Assembly: GCA_910584375.1 (NCBI GenBank)
Contig: CAJUAH010000026.1
Span: 1-63,565, forward strand
From: an uncultured Acetatifactor sp.
Lineage (GTDB): Bacteria > Bacillota > Clostridia > Lachnospirales > Lachnospiraceae
Reading direction: 5' to 3'
DNA length: 63,565 bases
The notes under the pieces are model-generated. The model searched no databases and was not told the DNA's origin. It worked only from the letters and a program-made list of their open reading frames with translations. Both the position numbers and the translations under genes were made by a program. Below, one piece after another: positions 14,737-23,583 of the stretch. The stretch's first letter is position 1; every line of letters begins with the position of its first letter.

Positions 14737-17208
14737 ATGGAAAAAGAGCAGAAAGACAATTCCTTTATGATGAAACTGGCTACAATGATCGTGGATAAGA
14801 GGAAGGGCTTTTATCTGGTCTTTATTTTACTGATCATATTCAGTGTGATCACCATGAACAAGGTCAAGGTCAATAACGACCTGACCACCTATCTGTCGGA
14901 CGACACGGAGACCCGGCAGGGCATGGACCTGATGGACGCGCAGTTTACTACATATGGGACGGCCAGGATTATGGTATGCAATGTGACCTATGAGGAGGCG
15001 GAGGCTCTGGCCGGGCAGATCCGGGAGATGGAAGGAGTCAGCATGCTGGACTTTGACGATTCCCCGGACAGCTACCATGATATGGAGGCGCTGCTTGCGG
15101 TGACTTTTGAGGGAGAGGCCAAAGAGGAGATCACCAAAACCTACTTCCAGGCGGTGCTGGATGCCCTGGCGGAGTATGACGTCTACTACACTTCCGATAT
15201 CGGACAGGAGGAGCGGGATGCGGCGGATCTGAATAAGGATATGGTGGTGATTCTGCTGCTGGCGGGAGTGGTGATCGTGGCGGTGCTGCTGTTTACCTCC
15301 ACCACCTATGCGGAGATCCCGGTGTATCTGATGACCTTTATTGTGGCGGCGATCCTGAATAAGGGAACCAATTTTTTATTCGGCACCATCAGCTTTGTCA
15401 CCAACTCTATAGCCGTGGTGCTGCAGCTGGGATTGGCGGTGGATTACGCCATCATTCTGGCGCACCGTTTTATGGAGGAGCATGAGGACAAGGATGCCCG
15501 GGAGGCGGTGATCGTGGCGCTGAGCAAGGCGATTCCGGAGATATCTTCCAGCTCCCTGACTACAGTGTCCGGCATGATCGCCATGATGTTCATGCAGTTC
15601 CGTATTGGTTACGACATGGGCATCATTCTGGCTAAGGCCATCGTGCTGAGCCTGGTGACAGTGTTCTTCCTGATGCCGGGCCTGCTTTTGAATTTCTCCA
15701 AAGCCATCGACAGGACTCATCACAAGAGTTTCGTGCCCAATATCACGGCGGTGGGAAAGTTCTGCGTTGCCACCAGATTTATCGTGCCGCCCCTGCTGAT
15801 CGTGGGGTTGATCGCAGCCTTTATTTTTTCCAGCCGAGCGGCCTATGTGTATGACGTAAACAGTTTGGAGGCCAAGACCATGAGTGAAAATAAGTTCTCC
15901 GCCTCCATGGTCAATCAGGAGTTTGGCAGTATTAATCAGTTGGCGGTGCTGGTCCCCTGCGGAGACTATGGGCAGGAGGACAAAGCGCTGCGGGCGCTGG
16001 AGCGGCTGGACTGTGTGGATTCCGTCATGGGTCTGGCCAATATCGAGGCCATGGACGGCTATATGCTGACGCAGCAGCTGACGCCCAGAGCGTTTTCCGA
16101 GCTGATAGATATGGATGTGGAGGTGGCGGAACTGCTGTATACGGCCTACGCCATAAACGACAGCAATCTGGGAGCGCTGGTCAGCGGCATCAATGAGTAT
16201 GAGGTTCCGCTGATCGATATTTTCTTATATATATACGACCAGAAGGAGAGCGGCAATATCACGCTGGACGACGATCTGGAGGAGACGCTGGAGGACGCGC
16301 ACACCCAGATATGTATTGCGAAGGATCAGCTGCTGGGGGAGGAGTACAGCCGTTTTGTGTTGGAACTCAGCGTTCCCTCTGAGGGTGAGGAGACCTATGC
16401 GGCGCTGGACGAGATCCGTCAGACGGTGGCCCGTTATTATGATCTGGAGGATATCTATCTGGTTGGCACTTCCACCAGCAACAAGGATCTGGGGGATTCC
16501 TTCAGCACGGACAATGTGATCATCACCATATTGACAGCCGTGTTTGTCATGATCATTCTGCTGTTCACCTTCCAGTCGGCGGGACTGCCGGTGCTGCTGG
16601 TGCTGACGATCCAAGGCAGTATCTGGGTAAATTTCTCTCTGCCTTACTTGCAGCAGGAGCCGGTGTACTTTCTGGGGTATCTGGTGGTGTCGGCCATTCA
16701 GATGGGCGCCACGATAGATTATGCCATCGTGATTACCAGCCGGTACATGGAACTTAAGACCTATATGTCCATCAAGGAGGCCATTGTACAGACATTGAAC
16801 CAGGCGTTCCCCACCATCGTGACCAGCGGCTCCATGTTGGTGGCGGCGGGATTTATCATCAGCGGCGTATCCACCAACGCGGTGGTGGCCGCCATCGGAC
16901 TGGCACTGGGACGTGGTACGCTGACGTCCATTGTCATGGTGCTGCTGATGCTGCCCCAGACATTGCTGCTGGGAGACATCGTCATAGAGAAAACAGCTTT
17001 TACCCTGAAACGGGAGGTGGCAAAGCCCTTGCCGACCAGCGGCCGCATCCGTATGACGGGACATATCAAGGGATATGTAAACGGCGTAATCGAAGGAGAT
17101 TTCACCGGTGTGATCGACGGGGAGATGGGGGCGGTGATCCGTGCCCGGGATGTATATGAAAATACCCGTGAACTGCTGGAATACAGAGAGGAGGAAGGTC
17201 ATGAGTAA
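14737..17208 (+). CDS. MMPL/RND-superfamily transporter with unusual C-terminal tail
   Basis: Large inner-membrane exporter of the MMPL branch of the RND superfamily, driven by the proton gradient; substrates in the family are lipids or drugs. The 823 residues show two RND repeats, each with one membrane helix, a large extracytoplasmic loop and a five-helix bundle (first helix about residues 20-38, central helices about 165-320, second set about 590-760). CGGAGG precedes the ATG. The last 50 residues contain a short repeating pattern (IKGYVNGVIEGDFTGVIDG) that resembles a bactofilin-type beta-helix rung. The stop overlaps the next start (ATGAGTAA), showing translational coupling to the GLUG protein. 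Confidence 0.88.
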   Translation: MEKEQKDNSFMMKLATMIVDKRKGFYLVFILLIIFSVITMNKVKVNNDLTTYLSDDTETRQGMDLMDAQFTTYGTARIMVCNVTYEEAEALAGQIREMEGVSMLDFDDSPDSYHDMEALLAVTFEGEAKEEITKTYFQAVLDALAEYDVYYTSDIGQEERDAADLNKDMVVILLLAGVVIVAVLLFTSTTYAEIPVYLMTFIVAAILNKGTNFLFGTISFVTNSIAVVLQLGLAVDYAIILAHRFMEEHEDKDAREAVIVALSKAIPEISSSSLTTVSGMIAMMFMQFRIGYDMGIILAKAIVLSLVTVFFLMPGLLLNFSKAIDRTHHKSFVPNITAVGKFCVATRFIVPPLLIVGLIAAFIFSSRAAYVYDVNSLEAKTMSENKFSASMVNQEFGSINQLAVLVPCGDYGQEDKALRALERLDCVDSVMGLANIEAMDGYMLTQQLTPRAFSELIDMDVEVAELLYTAYAINDSNLGALVSGINEYEVPLIDIFLYIYDQKESGNITLDDDLEETLEDAHTQICIAKDQLLGEEYSRFVLELSVPSEGEETYAALDEIRQTVARYYDLEDIYLVGTSTSNKDLGDSFSTDNVIITILTAVFVMIILLFTFQSAGLPVLLVLTIQGSIWVNFSLPYLQQEPVYFLGYLVVSAIQMGATIDYAIVITSRYMELKTYMSIKEAIVQTLNQAFPTIVTSGSMLVAAGFIISGVSTNAVVAAIGLALGRGTLTSIVMVLLMLPQTLLLGDIVIEKTAFTLKREVAKPLPTSGRIRMTGHIKGYVNGVIEGDFTGVIDGEMGAVIRARDVYENTRELLEYREEEGHE

Positions 17209-20200
17209 GTCTATGACGCGCGGAAAAAAAGGAAGACTGCTGGCGGCGGCCCTGTCGCTGACACTGGTCGTTTCCCCGTGTATGCCGGTGCTGGCCCAGG
17301 GGGAGCCTTCCGCTACATATGAGGAGTATCTCAGCGGAGAAAACAGGGAGCGGACAGATAGCGGACAGTATGAGACGGTTCGTATTGCCAATGTTGAGCA
17401 GCTACGGGAATTGGCGACCCTTTGCGCCTTTGACGAGTGGTCCAGGGATAAGCGGGTGTTGCTGGAGGCGGATCTGGATCTGGCAGGCGAGTCCGTTGAA
17501 ATTCCGGTGTTTGGCGGTATCTTTGACGGTCAGGGACATACGGTCAGCGGTCTGGAGATCAGGCGGGAGGGCTCCCAGGCAGGCCTGTTCCGCTATCTGC
17601 AGCAGGGTGCGGTGGTGCAGGAACTGACAGTGGCGCGGGCTCGGGTACTGCCCCAGGGCAGCGGCTGCCAGGCGGGTGTTCTGGTGGGACAAAATCACGG
17701 CAGCATTGTAAACTGCCGGGTCTCCGGCGTGCTGGAGGGTGAGGAGGAAGTGGGCGGCATTGCGGGCGTCAACGAGGAGAGCGGCGTAATCCGCAGCTGC
17801 ATAGCCGAGGTGACGGTGCTGGGAAATCGGCGCAGCGGCGGGATCGCAGGCAGTAACCATGGCATTCTGAACAACTGCGTCAATCGGGGTAACATCAATA
17901 TCTATACCAACGACATGGTGTATGAGCTGGAGGACTTTACCGTGGAAAATCTGGAGGAGGCATCCTCCGGCGCCCGGCTGGACGCCCACATGGATACGGG
18001 GGGCATCGCCGGGATCAGCGACGGCAAGATATATTATTGCAGCAACGAGGGTACCGTGGGATACGCCCATGTGGGATACAACACCGGCGGTATCGTGGGC
18101 CGACTGCATCAGGGATATATCCAGAACTGCACCAACACCGGCCATGTGCTGGGAAGAAAGGACGTGGGCGGTATTGCGGGGCAGATGGAACCCTTTATGG
18201 AAGTGGAGTACATCGACGGTAAGCTGGATGAGCTGGATCGGGAGACGGATATCTTTCTGGATATGCTGGAGGCCAGCCACGACCATCTGAGCGCCTACGG
18301 CGACCAGGCCATGGTCATTACCCGCCAACTCAATGCCAGTCTTCGCAATGTGTCCACCGCCACGACAAATCTGCTGGACATTACCAATGACTTGTGGCAT
18401 GTGTACAATCAGGAGCTTTCCGGTATCTCCGGCGATTTTGACCGGCTTTCCAAGGACCTCAGGGCAATAAGTGACAAGGAAAAGGAGGAGGAAAAGCAGC
18501 CGGAGACAGGAGTGGAGCAGCCGGGTACGGGAGAGCAGGGCGAGGCGGAGCAGCCGGAGCATAGCCGGGGAGAGCTTGGAGATCACCTGGAGGACTGGCG
18601 GGACGAACTGGATTCTGTCAGCAGCGGAGATAATAAACCGTGGGATAAACCGGAAGACTGGGATAAGCCCGATAATTGGGATAAACCGGATAATTGGGAT
18701 AAGCCGGAGCATAGCCAGGAATACCGCGACGCTCTGTCCAATTTTTCCAACAGCGCCAGCAGCCATCTGCATAAGATAACGGATACAACCTCAGAGCAAA
18801 ACGACCAGGTCTCCCACAATCTGGATGTGTTCGATCTGGAGCTGAAAGCGGCGATGGACAGTCTGTCCATGCTTACGGATACGCTGGACGGGGCGCAGAC
18901 CGTGGCGGATGCGGATATGGACGCCCTGGTGGCCCAGGCCCGCAAACTGCGGCGGCTGGTAAGCGAGATCAGGGACGATCTGTTCAGCTATGAGGGAATC
19001 ACGGTCAACGACACATCGGACGAGGCGGCCAGCGAGAGTATAGAGAACGCGGGAGCCGGAGAGCAGCAGGAGCTGTTGCAGGACGGGGACACAGTCACGG
19101 AAAAATGGTACGATACGGCCAGTTTTCAGCAGGGTAAGATCACGCTGTGCTTAAACAGGGGACTGGTCGAGGCGGATACCAATGTGGGAGGGATCGCGGG
19201 GCAGATCGCCACGGAGCACGATCTGGACCCCGAGGACGATATCACCTTTACCGGGGCGGAGAGTCTGAGCATACAGGAGAGCATCAAGGCGGTAGTGCGG
19301 GAGAGCCGGAATGAAGGGCATATCGTTGCCAAGAGGAATTACGTGGGCGGCATAGCGGGCAAGGCGGATTTTGGAGCCATTGTCTCCTGCGAATCCTATG
19401 CCGATATACAGAGCACGGGAGGCAGTTACGTGGGCGGTATCGCCGGGAGTTCCGATTATACCATCCGCGGCTGTTTCAGCACGGGATTTCTGGAGGGAAA
19501 AAGCTACGTGGGCGGTATCGTGGGAATGGGCAGCGAAGTCTACTACTGCGACGCCATGAACAGCCTGGCCACAGACGGCGAGAAAACGGGCGCAATCGCC
19601 GGAGACCTGCAAAAGGAGGGTCTGCTGTATGACAACTATTATGTGAGCGGCAGCGTATCCGGCATCGACGGCATCGGCTATGGCGGAGGAGCCATCCCTC
19701 TGGACTACGGGGAATTTGTGGCCCGGGAAGGACTGCCGGAGGAGTTCAATCTGCTGACTCTGTATTTTGTGGTATTGGATGAGGATGGAGAACTTCAGGA
19801 AGAGGTAGAGACTTTACAGGTGCCTTATGGCAGCAGTCTGGAGGCGCGGCAGTTGCCCGCGCTGCCGGAAAAAGAGGGGTATTACGGACAGTGGCTCGAG
19901 ATTGATTACAGTCATATCACGGAGAGCCAGGTACTGGCCGCGCAGTACACAAAATGGATCACAGCGATCGCGGCGCGGGAACCCATAACGGAGAACGGGC
20001 AGCCCGGAATACTGACAGAGGGGCTTTTCTACCCGGAGGATGTGCTGGAAATCACGGAGGACGGGGAGGATACATACAGCCTGCGGATCCGCACCGCCGA
20101 AGGTTTCTATCAGCGGCCGGTCAGTGTGCGTCTGCACCGGAGCCTGCTGCCGGAACATTATGAGATACGTCTCCTGCAGGATGGAAAGGAGAGTGTGACA

Positions 20201-20446
20201 GAGAGCAGGGTCATGGGCAGTTATGTGGTGTTTGACATGGAACAGCCCGGCAGCTTTCGGATCGTTGAAACTTCTTCCGAAATACCCCTGTGGTACTTTG
20301 CGCTGGGAGGCGGGGCGATCCTGCTTGTGCTGATCCTGGCGATCCGCAGGTGGTCGCGGCGCAGGAAAGCTAGGCGGGCGGATAAAGCCGCCGGGGAAAG
20401 AGCGACACACATGCCCCAAAGGCGCCGGAGACGGGCCGCAAAATAG
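17201..20446 (+). CDS. Large GLUG-repeat surface protein with C-terminal membrane anchor
   Basis: Secreted, cell-anchored protein. The ATG at 17201 follows GAGGAGG and opens a signal peptide (cut near VLAQG, residue about 34). Many GLUG-type repeats (GGIAGxN..., about residues 165-345 and 645-800) should form a right-handed beta-helix. Between them lies a long alpha-helical, coiled-coil-like segment (about 345-620) interrupted by an acidic linker and four copies of WDKPxx. A membrane helix (about 1030-1050) and a basic tail end the 1081 residues. It is translationally coupled to the MMPL transporter, so the two may act as one envelope system under TetR control. Confidence 0.8.
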   Translation: MSKSMTRGKKGRLLAAALSLTLVVSPCMPVLAQGEPSATYEEYLSGENRERTDSGQYETVRIANVEQLRELATLCAFDEWSRDKRVLLEADLDLAGESVEIPVFGGIFDGQGHTVSGLEIRREGSQAGLFRYLQQGAVVQELTVARARVLPQGSGCQAGVLVGQNHGSIVNCRVSGVLEGEEEVGGIAGVNEESGVIRSCIAEVTVLGNRRSGGIAGSNHGILNNCVNRGNINIYTNDMVYELEDFTVENLEEASSGARLDAHMDTGGIAGISDGKIYYCSNEGTVGYAHVGYNTGGIVGRLHQGYIQNCTNTGHVLGRKDVGGIAGQMEPFMEVEYIDGKLDELDRETDIFLDMLEASHDHLSAYGDQAMVITRQLNASLRNVSTATTNLLDITNDLWHVYNQELSGISGDFDRLSKDLRAISDKEKEEEKQPETGVEQPGTGEQGEAEQPEHSRGELGDHLEDWRDELDSVSSGDNKPWDKPEDWDKPDNWDKPDNWDKPEHSQEYRDALSNFSNSASSHLHKITDTTSEQNDQVSHNLDVFDLELKAAMDSLSMLTDTLDGAQTVADADMDALVAQARKLRRLVSEIRDDLFSYEGITVNDTSDEAASESIENAGAGEQQELLQDGDTVTEKWYDTASFQQGKITLCLNRGLVEADTNVGGIAGQIATEHDLDPEDDITFTGAESLSIQESIKAVVRESRNEGHIVAKRNYVGGIAGKADFGAIVSCESYADIQSTGGSYVGGIAGSSDYTIRGCFSTGFLEGKSYVGGIVGMGSEVYYCDAMNSLATDGEKTGAIAGDLQKEGLLYDNYYVSGSVSGIDGIGYGGGAIPLDYGEFVAREGLPEEFNLLTLYFVVLDEDGELQEEVETLQVPYGSSLEARQLPALPEKEGYYGQWLEIDYSHITESQVLAAQYTKWITAIAAREPITENGQPGILTEGLFYPEDVLEITEDGEDTYSLRIRTAEGFYQRPVSVRLHRSLLPEHYEIRLLQDGKESVTESRVMGSYVVFDMEQPGSFRIVETSSEIPLWYFALGGGAILLVLILAIRRWSRRRKARRADKAAGERATHMPQRRRRRAAK
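18641..18712 (+). repeat. Four tandem 18-base repeats inside the GLUG protein gene
   Basis: Four head-to-tail copies beginning TGGGATAA(A/G)CC (18641, 18659, 18677, 18695), each encoding WDKP plus two polar residues. The copies differ at a few bases. The array lies in the linker of the coiled-coil region, where copy number could vary between strains without shifting the frame. Confidence 0.85.
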
Positions 20447-20544
20447 GTTACAGCATCACAAACTTATTGCTCAGTCGGATAAAGACATGTTATAATCTTC
20501 TCTATACGGAAAAACGATGCGGACAGGCACAGGAGGAACGGCGT

Positions 20545-21189
20545 ATGCGGATAGACACAGTGATCTTTGATATGGACGGCACACTGATAGACACGGAGAA
20601 ATATTACCGGATCTTCTGGCCCATGGCCCTGAAGGAATTCGGATATGACATGACAGACGAACAGGCGCTGTCCATGCGCAGCCTGGGGCGGCCTTTCGCC
20701 CCCCTGCGCCTCAGGGAGATGTTCGGGCCGGGGCTGGACTATCAGGCGGTGCGGGAGCGGCGCAAGGCGCTGATGGAAGAGCGGATCGAGAGAGACGGCA
20801 TAGAGCTTAAGCCCGGAGCGATCGAACTGCTGTCCTGGCTGCGGCAGCAGGGGATCCGTAGCGCTATAGCCACCGCCACGGATATGCAGCGGACGGAAAA
20901 ATATCTGGGTATGCTGGAGATCCGGGATTATTTTGAGCAGGTTATCTCCGCTACCATGGTAAAGGAGGGGAAACCTTCGCCGGATATCTATCTCTATGCC
21001 TGCGAACAGCTGGGCAGACGCCCCTGCGACTGTATGGCTGTGGAAGATTCTCCCAACGGAGTACTCAGCGCCGCCCGGGCGGGCTGCCGGGTGGTGCTGG
21101 TGCCTGACCAGACGGACGCGGATCCGGAGCTGGAAAAATTACTGTACGCCAAAGTGCATAGGCTGGACGAGATAACAGGGCTGTTCTGA
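20545..21189 (+). CDS. HAD-family phosphatase, beta-phosphoglucomutase-like
   Basis: Haloacid-dehalogenase hydrolase with the motif I FDMDGTLIDTE (residues about 8-18), motif II with IATATD, motif III Lys in MVKEGKPSPD and motif IV VEDSPNGVLSA. The cap domain sits between motifs I and II as in the beta-PGM/GPH subgroup, so the substrate is probably a sugar phosphate or other small phosphoester. The ATG at 20545 is preferred because AGGAGG precedes it; upstream in-frame codons have none. A TATAAT box lies at 20491-20496. A terminator follows directly, so it is a single-gene unit. Confidence 0.85.
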   Translation: MRIDTVIFDMDGTLIDTEKYYRIFWPMALKEFGYDMTDEQALSMRSLGRPFAPLRLREMFGPGLDYQAVRERRKALMEERIERDGIELKPGAIELLSWLRQQGIRSAIATATDMQRTEKYLGMLEIRDYFEQVISATMVKEGKPSPDIYLYACEQLGRRPCDCMAVEDSPNGVLSAARAGCRVVLVPDQTDADPELEKLLYAKVHRLDEITGLF

Positions 21190-21204
21190 CAGCCCTGTTA
21201 TTTT
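21174..21204 (+). terminator. Terminator after the HAD gene
   Basis: AACAGGGCTG (21174-21183) pairs with CAGCCCTGTT (21190-21199) and is followed by ATTTT. It overlaps the last codons of the gene. Confidence 0.8.
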
Positions 21205-21257
21205 GCAGCTGTCTGCAACAAAGAGAGATTTCCGGTTGATTTCCGGGGATGGGAGTA

Positions 21258-21286
21258 TTGCATTTCCGAAACTGCTGTGATATTAT
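21258..21286 (+). promoter_or_regulatory. Promoter of ptb-buk
   Basis: TTGCAT (21258-21263) and TATTAT (21281-21286), 17 bases apart, about 130 bases before the ptb start. Confidence 0.55.
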
Positions 21287-21414
21287 TTTAACGATAGCGG
21301 TGGCCAGAGTATCGGCTGCGGCGGAAAAAATATAGAAAAGAAAACGGGATTGCGGTCGGAGCGGATATGGAGAACGCTGCTCCCGGACGAAGGGCCGCAG
21401 GAAAGGAAGCGTAC

Positions 21415-22329
21415 ATGAGATTCGATGACATTATCGAAAAAGTCAATCAGTGCAGTATGAAAAAGATGTCTGTGGCGGCTGCCCAGGACGAGGCGGTGCT
21501 GCATGCGGTGTGGGAGGCCAAAAAAAGAGGGATCGCGGACGCCGTTCTGGTGGGGGACGAGGCTAAGATCCGTGAGATCGCGGCGGAGATGAATATGGAT
21601 CTGAGCGACTATGAGATCATTGACGAGCCGGATATGACCCAGGCGGCGTTAAAGGCGGTAAAGCTGGCCCATGACGGCGTGGTGGACATGTATATGAAGG
21701 GCCTGGTGGACACCAAGAATTTCTTGAAGAGCGTGCTGGACAAGGAAGTGGGCCTGCGCACCGGCAATCCCCTGTCCCATGTGGCCGTGTTTGAGGTGCC
21801 GGGCATCCCGCAGCTGCTGTTTTTGACAGACGTGGCCTTTATCACCTACCCCACTCTGGAGGACAAGGTACATATCATCAACAATACCGTGCCCGTGGCT
21901 AAAGCCTGCGGCGTGGAATGTCCCAAGGTAGCCCCTTTGGCGGCGGTGGAAGTGGTCAACCCCAAGATGGAGGTGACGCTGGACGCGGCGGAGCTTACCC
22001 GTATGAACGAGGCGGGGGAGATCACCGGCTGTATCGTGGACGGCCCCCTGTCCCTGGATCTGGCCATTGATCCCGAGGCGGCCAAGCACAAGGGCGCTAC
22101 CGACCGTAAGATCCAGGGGGACGCGGATATCCTGCTGTTCTCGGATATCCACGCGGGCAACAATGTGTACAAAACCATCGTACATATGACCAAGGCGGAA
22201 AACGGCTGTATTCTCACGGGCACAAAGGTTCCCGTTATCCTGACCAGCCGTTCCGACACCTTTGAGACCAAAGTGAATTCCATCGCCCTGGCGGCGGTGG
22301 TGGCCGCGGAGATGGCCAAGGGAGTGTAA
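21415..22329 (+). CDS. ptb: Phosphate butyryltransferase
   Basis: Converts butyryl-CoA and phosphate to butyryl-phosphate and CoA, the first step of the kinase route to butyrate. The 304 residues are collinear with the Pta/Ptb family, including the C-terminal motif with ADILLFSDIHAGNNVYKT and the final region TGTKVPVILTSRSD. The ATG at 21415 follows AGGAAAGGAAG; an earlier in-frame ATG at 21367 has no ribosome binding site. It is followed by a short ORF and the butyrate kinase gene. The kinase partner favours butyryl over acetyl as substrate, though branched-chain acyl-CoA is possible too. Confidence 0.92.
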   Translation: MRFDDIIEKVNQCSMKKMSVAAAQDEAVLHAVWEAKKRGIADAVLVGDEAKIREIAAEMNMDLSDYEIIDEPDMTQAALKAVKLAHDGVVDMYMKGLVDTKNFLKSVLDKEVGLRTGNPLSHVAVFEVPGIPQLLFLTDVAFITYPTLEDKVHIINNTVPVAKACGVECPKVAPLAAVEVVNPKMEVTLDAAELTRMNEAGEITGCIVDGPLSLDLAIDPEAAKHKGATDRKIQGDADILLFSDIHAGNNVYKTIVHMTKAENGCILTGTKVPVILTSRSDTFETKVNSIALAAVVAAEMAKGV

Positions 22330-22332
22330 GGT

Positions 22333-22479
22333 ATGGATTTCATTGTAGAGACCGTTCTGGATGCGGTCACGGAGATAGCCTCCAATGCCGTCGAGACGGC
22401 GGTTGTCTCCCATAAAGAAAAGAAACGGAAAAAAGAGCAGGAGGAAGAAAGCAATGGCAGTGAAGAGTTTGATCATTAA
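22333..22479 (+). CDS. Possible 48-residue small protein between ptb and buk
   Basis: An ATG three bases after the ptb stop opens a 48-codon frame that ends inside the buk gene, overlapping it by 26 bases. The predicted product starts with an amphipathic helix (MDFIVETVLDAVTEIASNA) and then a highly charged KEKKRKKEQEEE stretch. The preceding GGAGTGTAAGG could be a ribosome binding site. It could also be a spacer that merely lacks stops. No family is recognised. Confidence 0.35.
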   Translation: MDFIVETVLDAVTEIASNAVETAVVSHKEKKRKKEQEEESNGSEEFDH

Positions 22480-23521
22480 TCCCGGTTCCACCTCCACCAA
22501 GATCGGTGTGTTTGAGGACGAGAACCTGTTGTTTGAAGAGACGCTCCGGCATTCCACGGAGGAGATCAGTCAGTATGCCAGCATCGTGGATCAGAAGGAT
22601 TTCCGCAAGAAGATCATCACCGATCTGCTGGAGGAAAAACAGTTTGATATCCGATCCCTGAATGTGGTGGTGGGACGGGGCGGCATGTTAAAGCCCATCC
22701 CCGGCGGCACCTACGCCGTGACGGACGAGCTGCTGGCGGATCTGAAAGTGGGCGTTCAGGGTCAGCACGCCTCCAATCTGGGCGGCATCCTGGCAAGGGA
22801 GATCGGCGATTCCATCGGCGTTCCCTCCTATATCGTGGATCCTGTGGTGGTGGATGAACTGATGCCCATCGCCAGGTATTCCGGCGTGCCGGAGCTGCCC
22901 CGCACCAGCGTCTTCCATGCGCTGAACCAGAAGGCGGTGGCCAAGAGATATGCCAAAGAGATCGGCAAGCCCTACAAATCCCTGCGCCTGATCGTGGTAC
23001 ACATGGGCGGCGGCGTGTCCGTGGGCGCTCACAAATACGGCCAGGTGGTGGACGTGTTCAACGCTTTGGACGGCGACGGCGCGTTCTCCCCTGAGCGGGC
23101 GGGAGCGGTCCCCAGCGGCGCTCTGATCAAGATGTGCTACAGCGGCCAGTACACCGAGAAGGAAGTGTACGGCAAGATCGTGGGCAAGGGCGGATTTAAT
23201 GCCTATCTGGGCACCAACGATATGCGGGAGGTGACAAGGCGGGCCAATGAAGGCGACGAGAAGGCCGCCGAGGCCAAGGCCGCGTTCCTGCTGCAGGTGT
23301 CCAAGGATATCGGTTCCATGGCCTGCGTTCTAAAGGGCAAGGTAGACCAGATCATCCTCACCGGCGGCATCGCCTACGGCGAGGATGTATGTGAGGCTTT
23401 GAAGGAGCGGGCTGGCTGGATCGCTCCCGTCACCGTGTATCCCGGCGAGGACGAGCTGCTGGCTCTGGCCCAGGGCGCGTTGCGGGTGCTGAACCATGAA
23501 GAACAGCCTATGAAGTATTAA
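22454..23521 (+). CDS. buk: Butyrate kinase
   Basis: Makes butyrate and ATP from butyryl-phosphate and ADP. The ATG at 22454 follows AGGAGGAAG. The 355-residue protein shows the ASKHA/acetokinase fold motifs: LIINPGSTSTKIG near the N-terminus (phosphate 1 loop), VVHMGGGVSVGAH around residue 190 and IILTGGIAYGED (adenosine loop) near 300. Length and motif order fit butyrate kinase rather than acetate kinase. It forms an operon with ptb; the strong terminator after it ends the unit. Confidence 0.93.
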   Translation: MAVKSLIINPGSTSTKIGVFEDENLLFEETLRHSTEEISQYASIVDQKDFRKKIITDLLEEKQFDIRSLNVVVGRGGMLKPIPGGTYAVTDELLADLKVGVQGQHASNLGGILAREIGDSIGVPSYIVDPVVVDELMPIARYSGVPELPRTSVFHALNQKAVAKRYAKEIGKPYKSLRLIVVHMGGGVSVGAHKYGQVVDVFNALDGDGAFSPERAGAVPSGALIKMCYSGQYTEKEVYGKIVGKGGFNAYLGTNDMREVTRRANEGDEKAAEAKAAFLLQVSKDIGSMACVLKGKVDQIILTGGIAYGEDVCEALKERAGWIAPVTVYPGEDELLALAQGALRVLNHEEQPMKY

Positions 23522-23523
23522 GC

Positions 23524-23570
23524 AAGGCGTCTGCCGGAGTCTTTTCAGACCTGGCAGACGCCTTTAAAAA
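23524..23570. terminator. Terminator shared by buk and the facing binding-protein gene
   Basis: AAGGCGTCTGCC (23524-23535) pairs with GGCAGACGCCTT (23553-23564). A-rich and T-rich flanks suit termination from either side, and the two flanking genes converge here. Confidence 0.8.
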
Positions 23571-23583
23571 ACGGGGAACGCTC

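Noticed and set aside
17500..19600. Repeats in the GLUG gene as a CRISPR or transposon array
   Set aside because: They follow codon periodicity and encode protein repeats; there is no regular spacer structure and no cas gene in the window.
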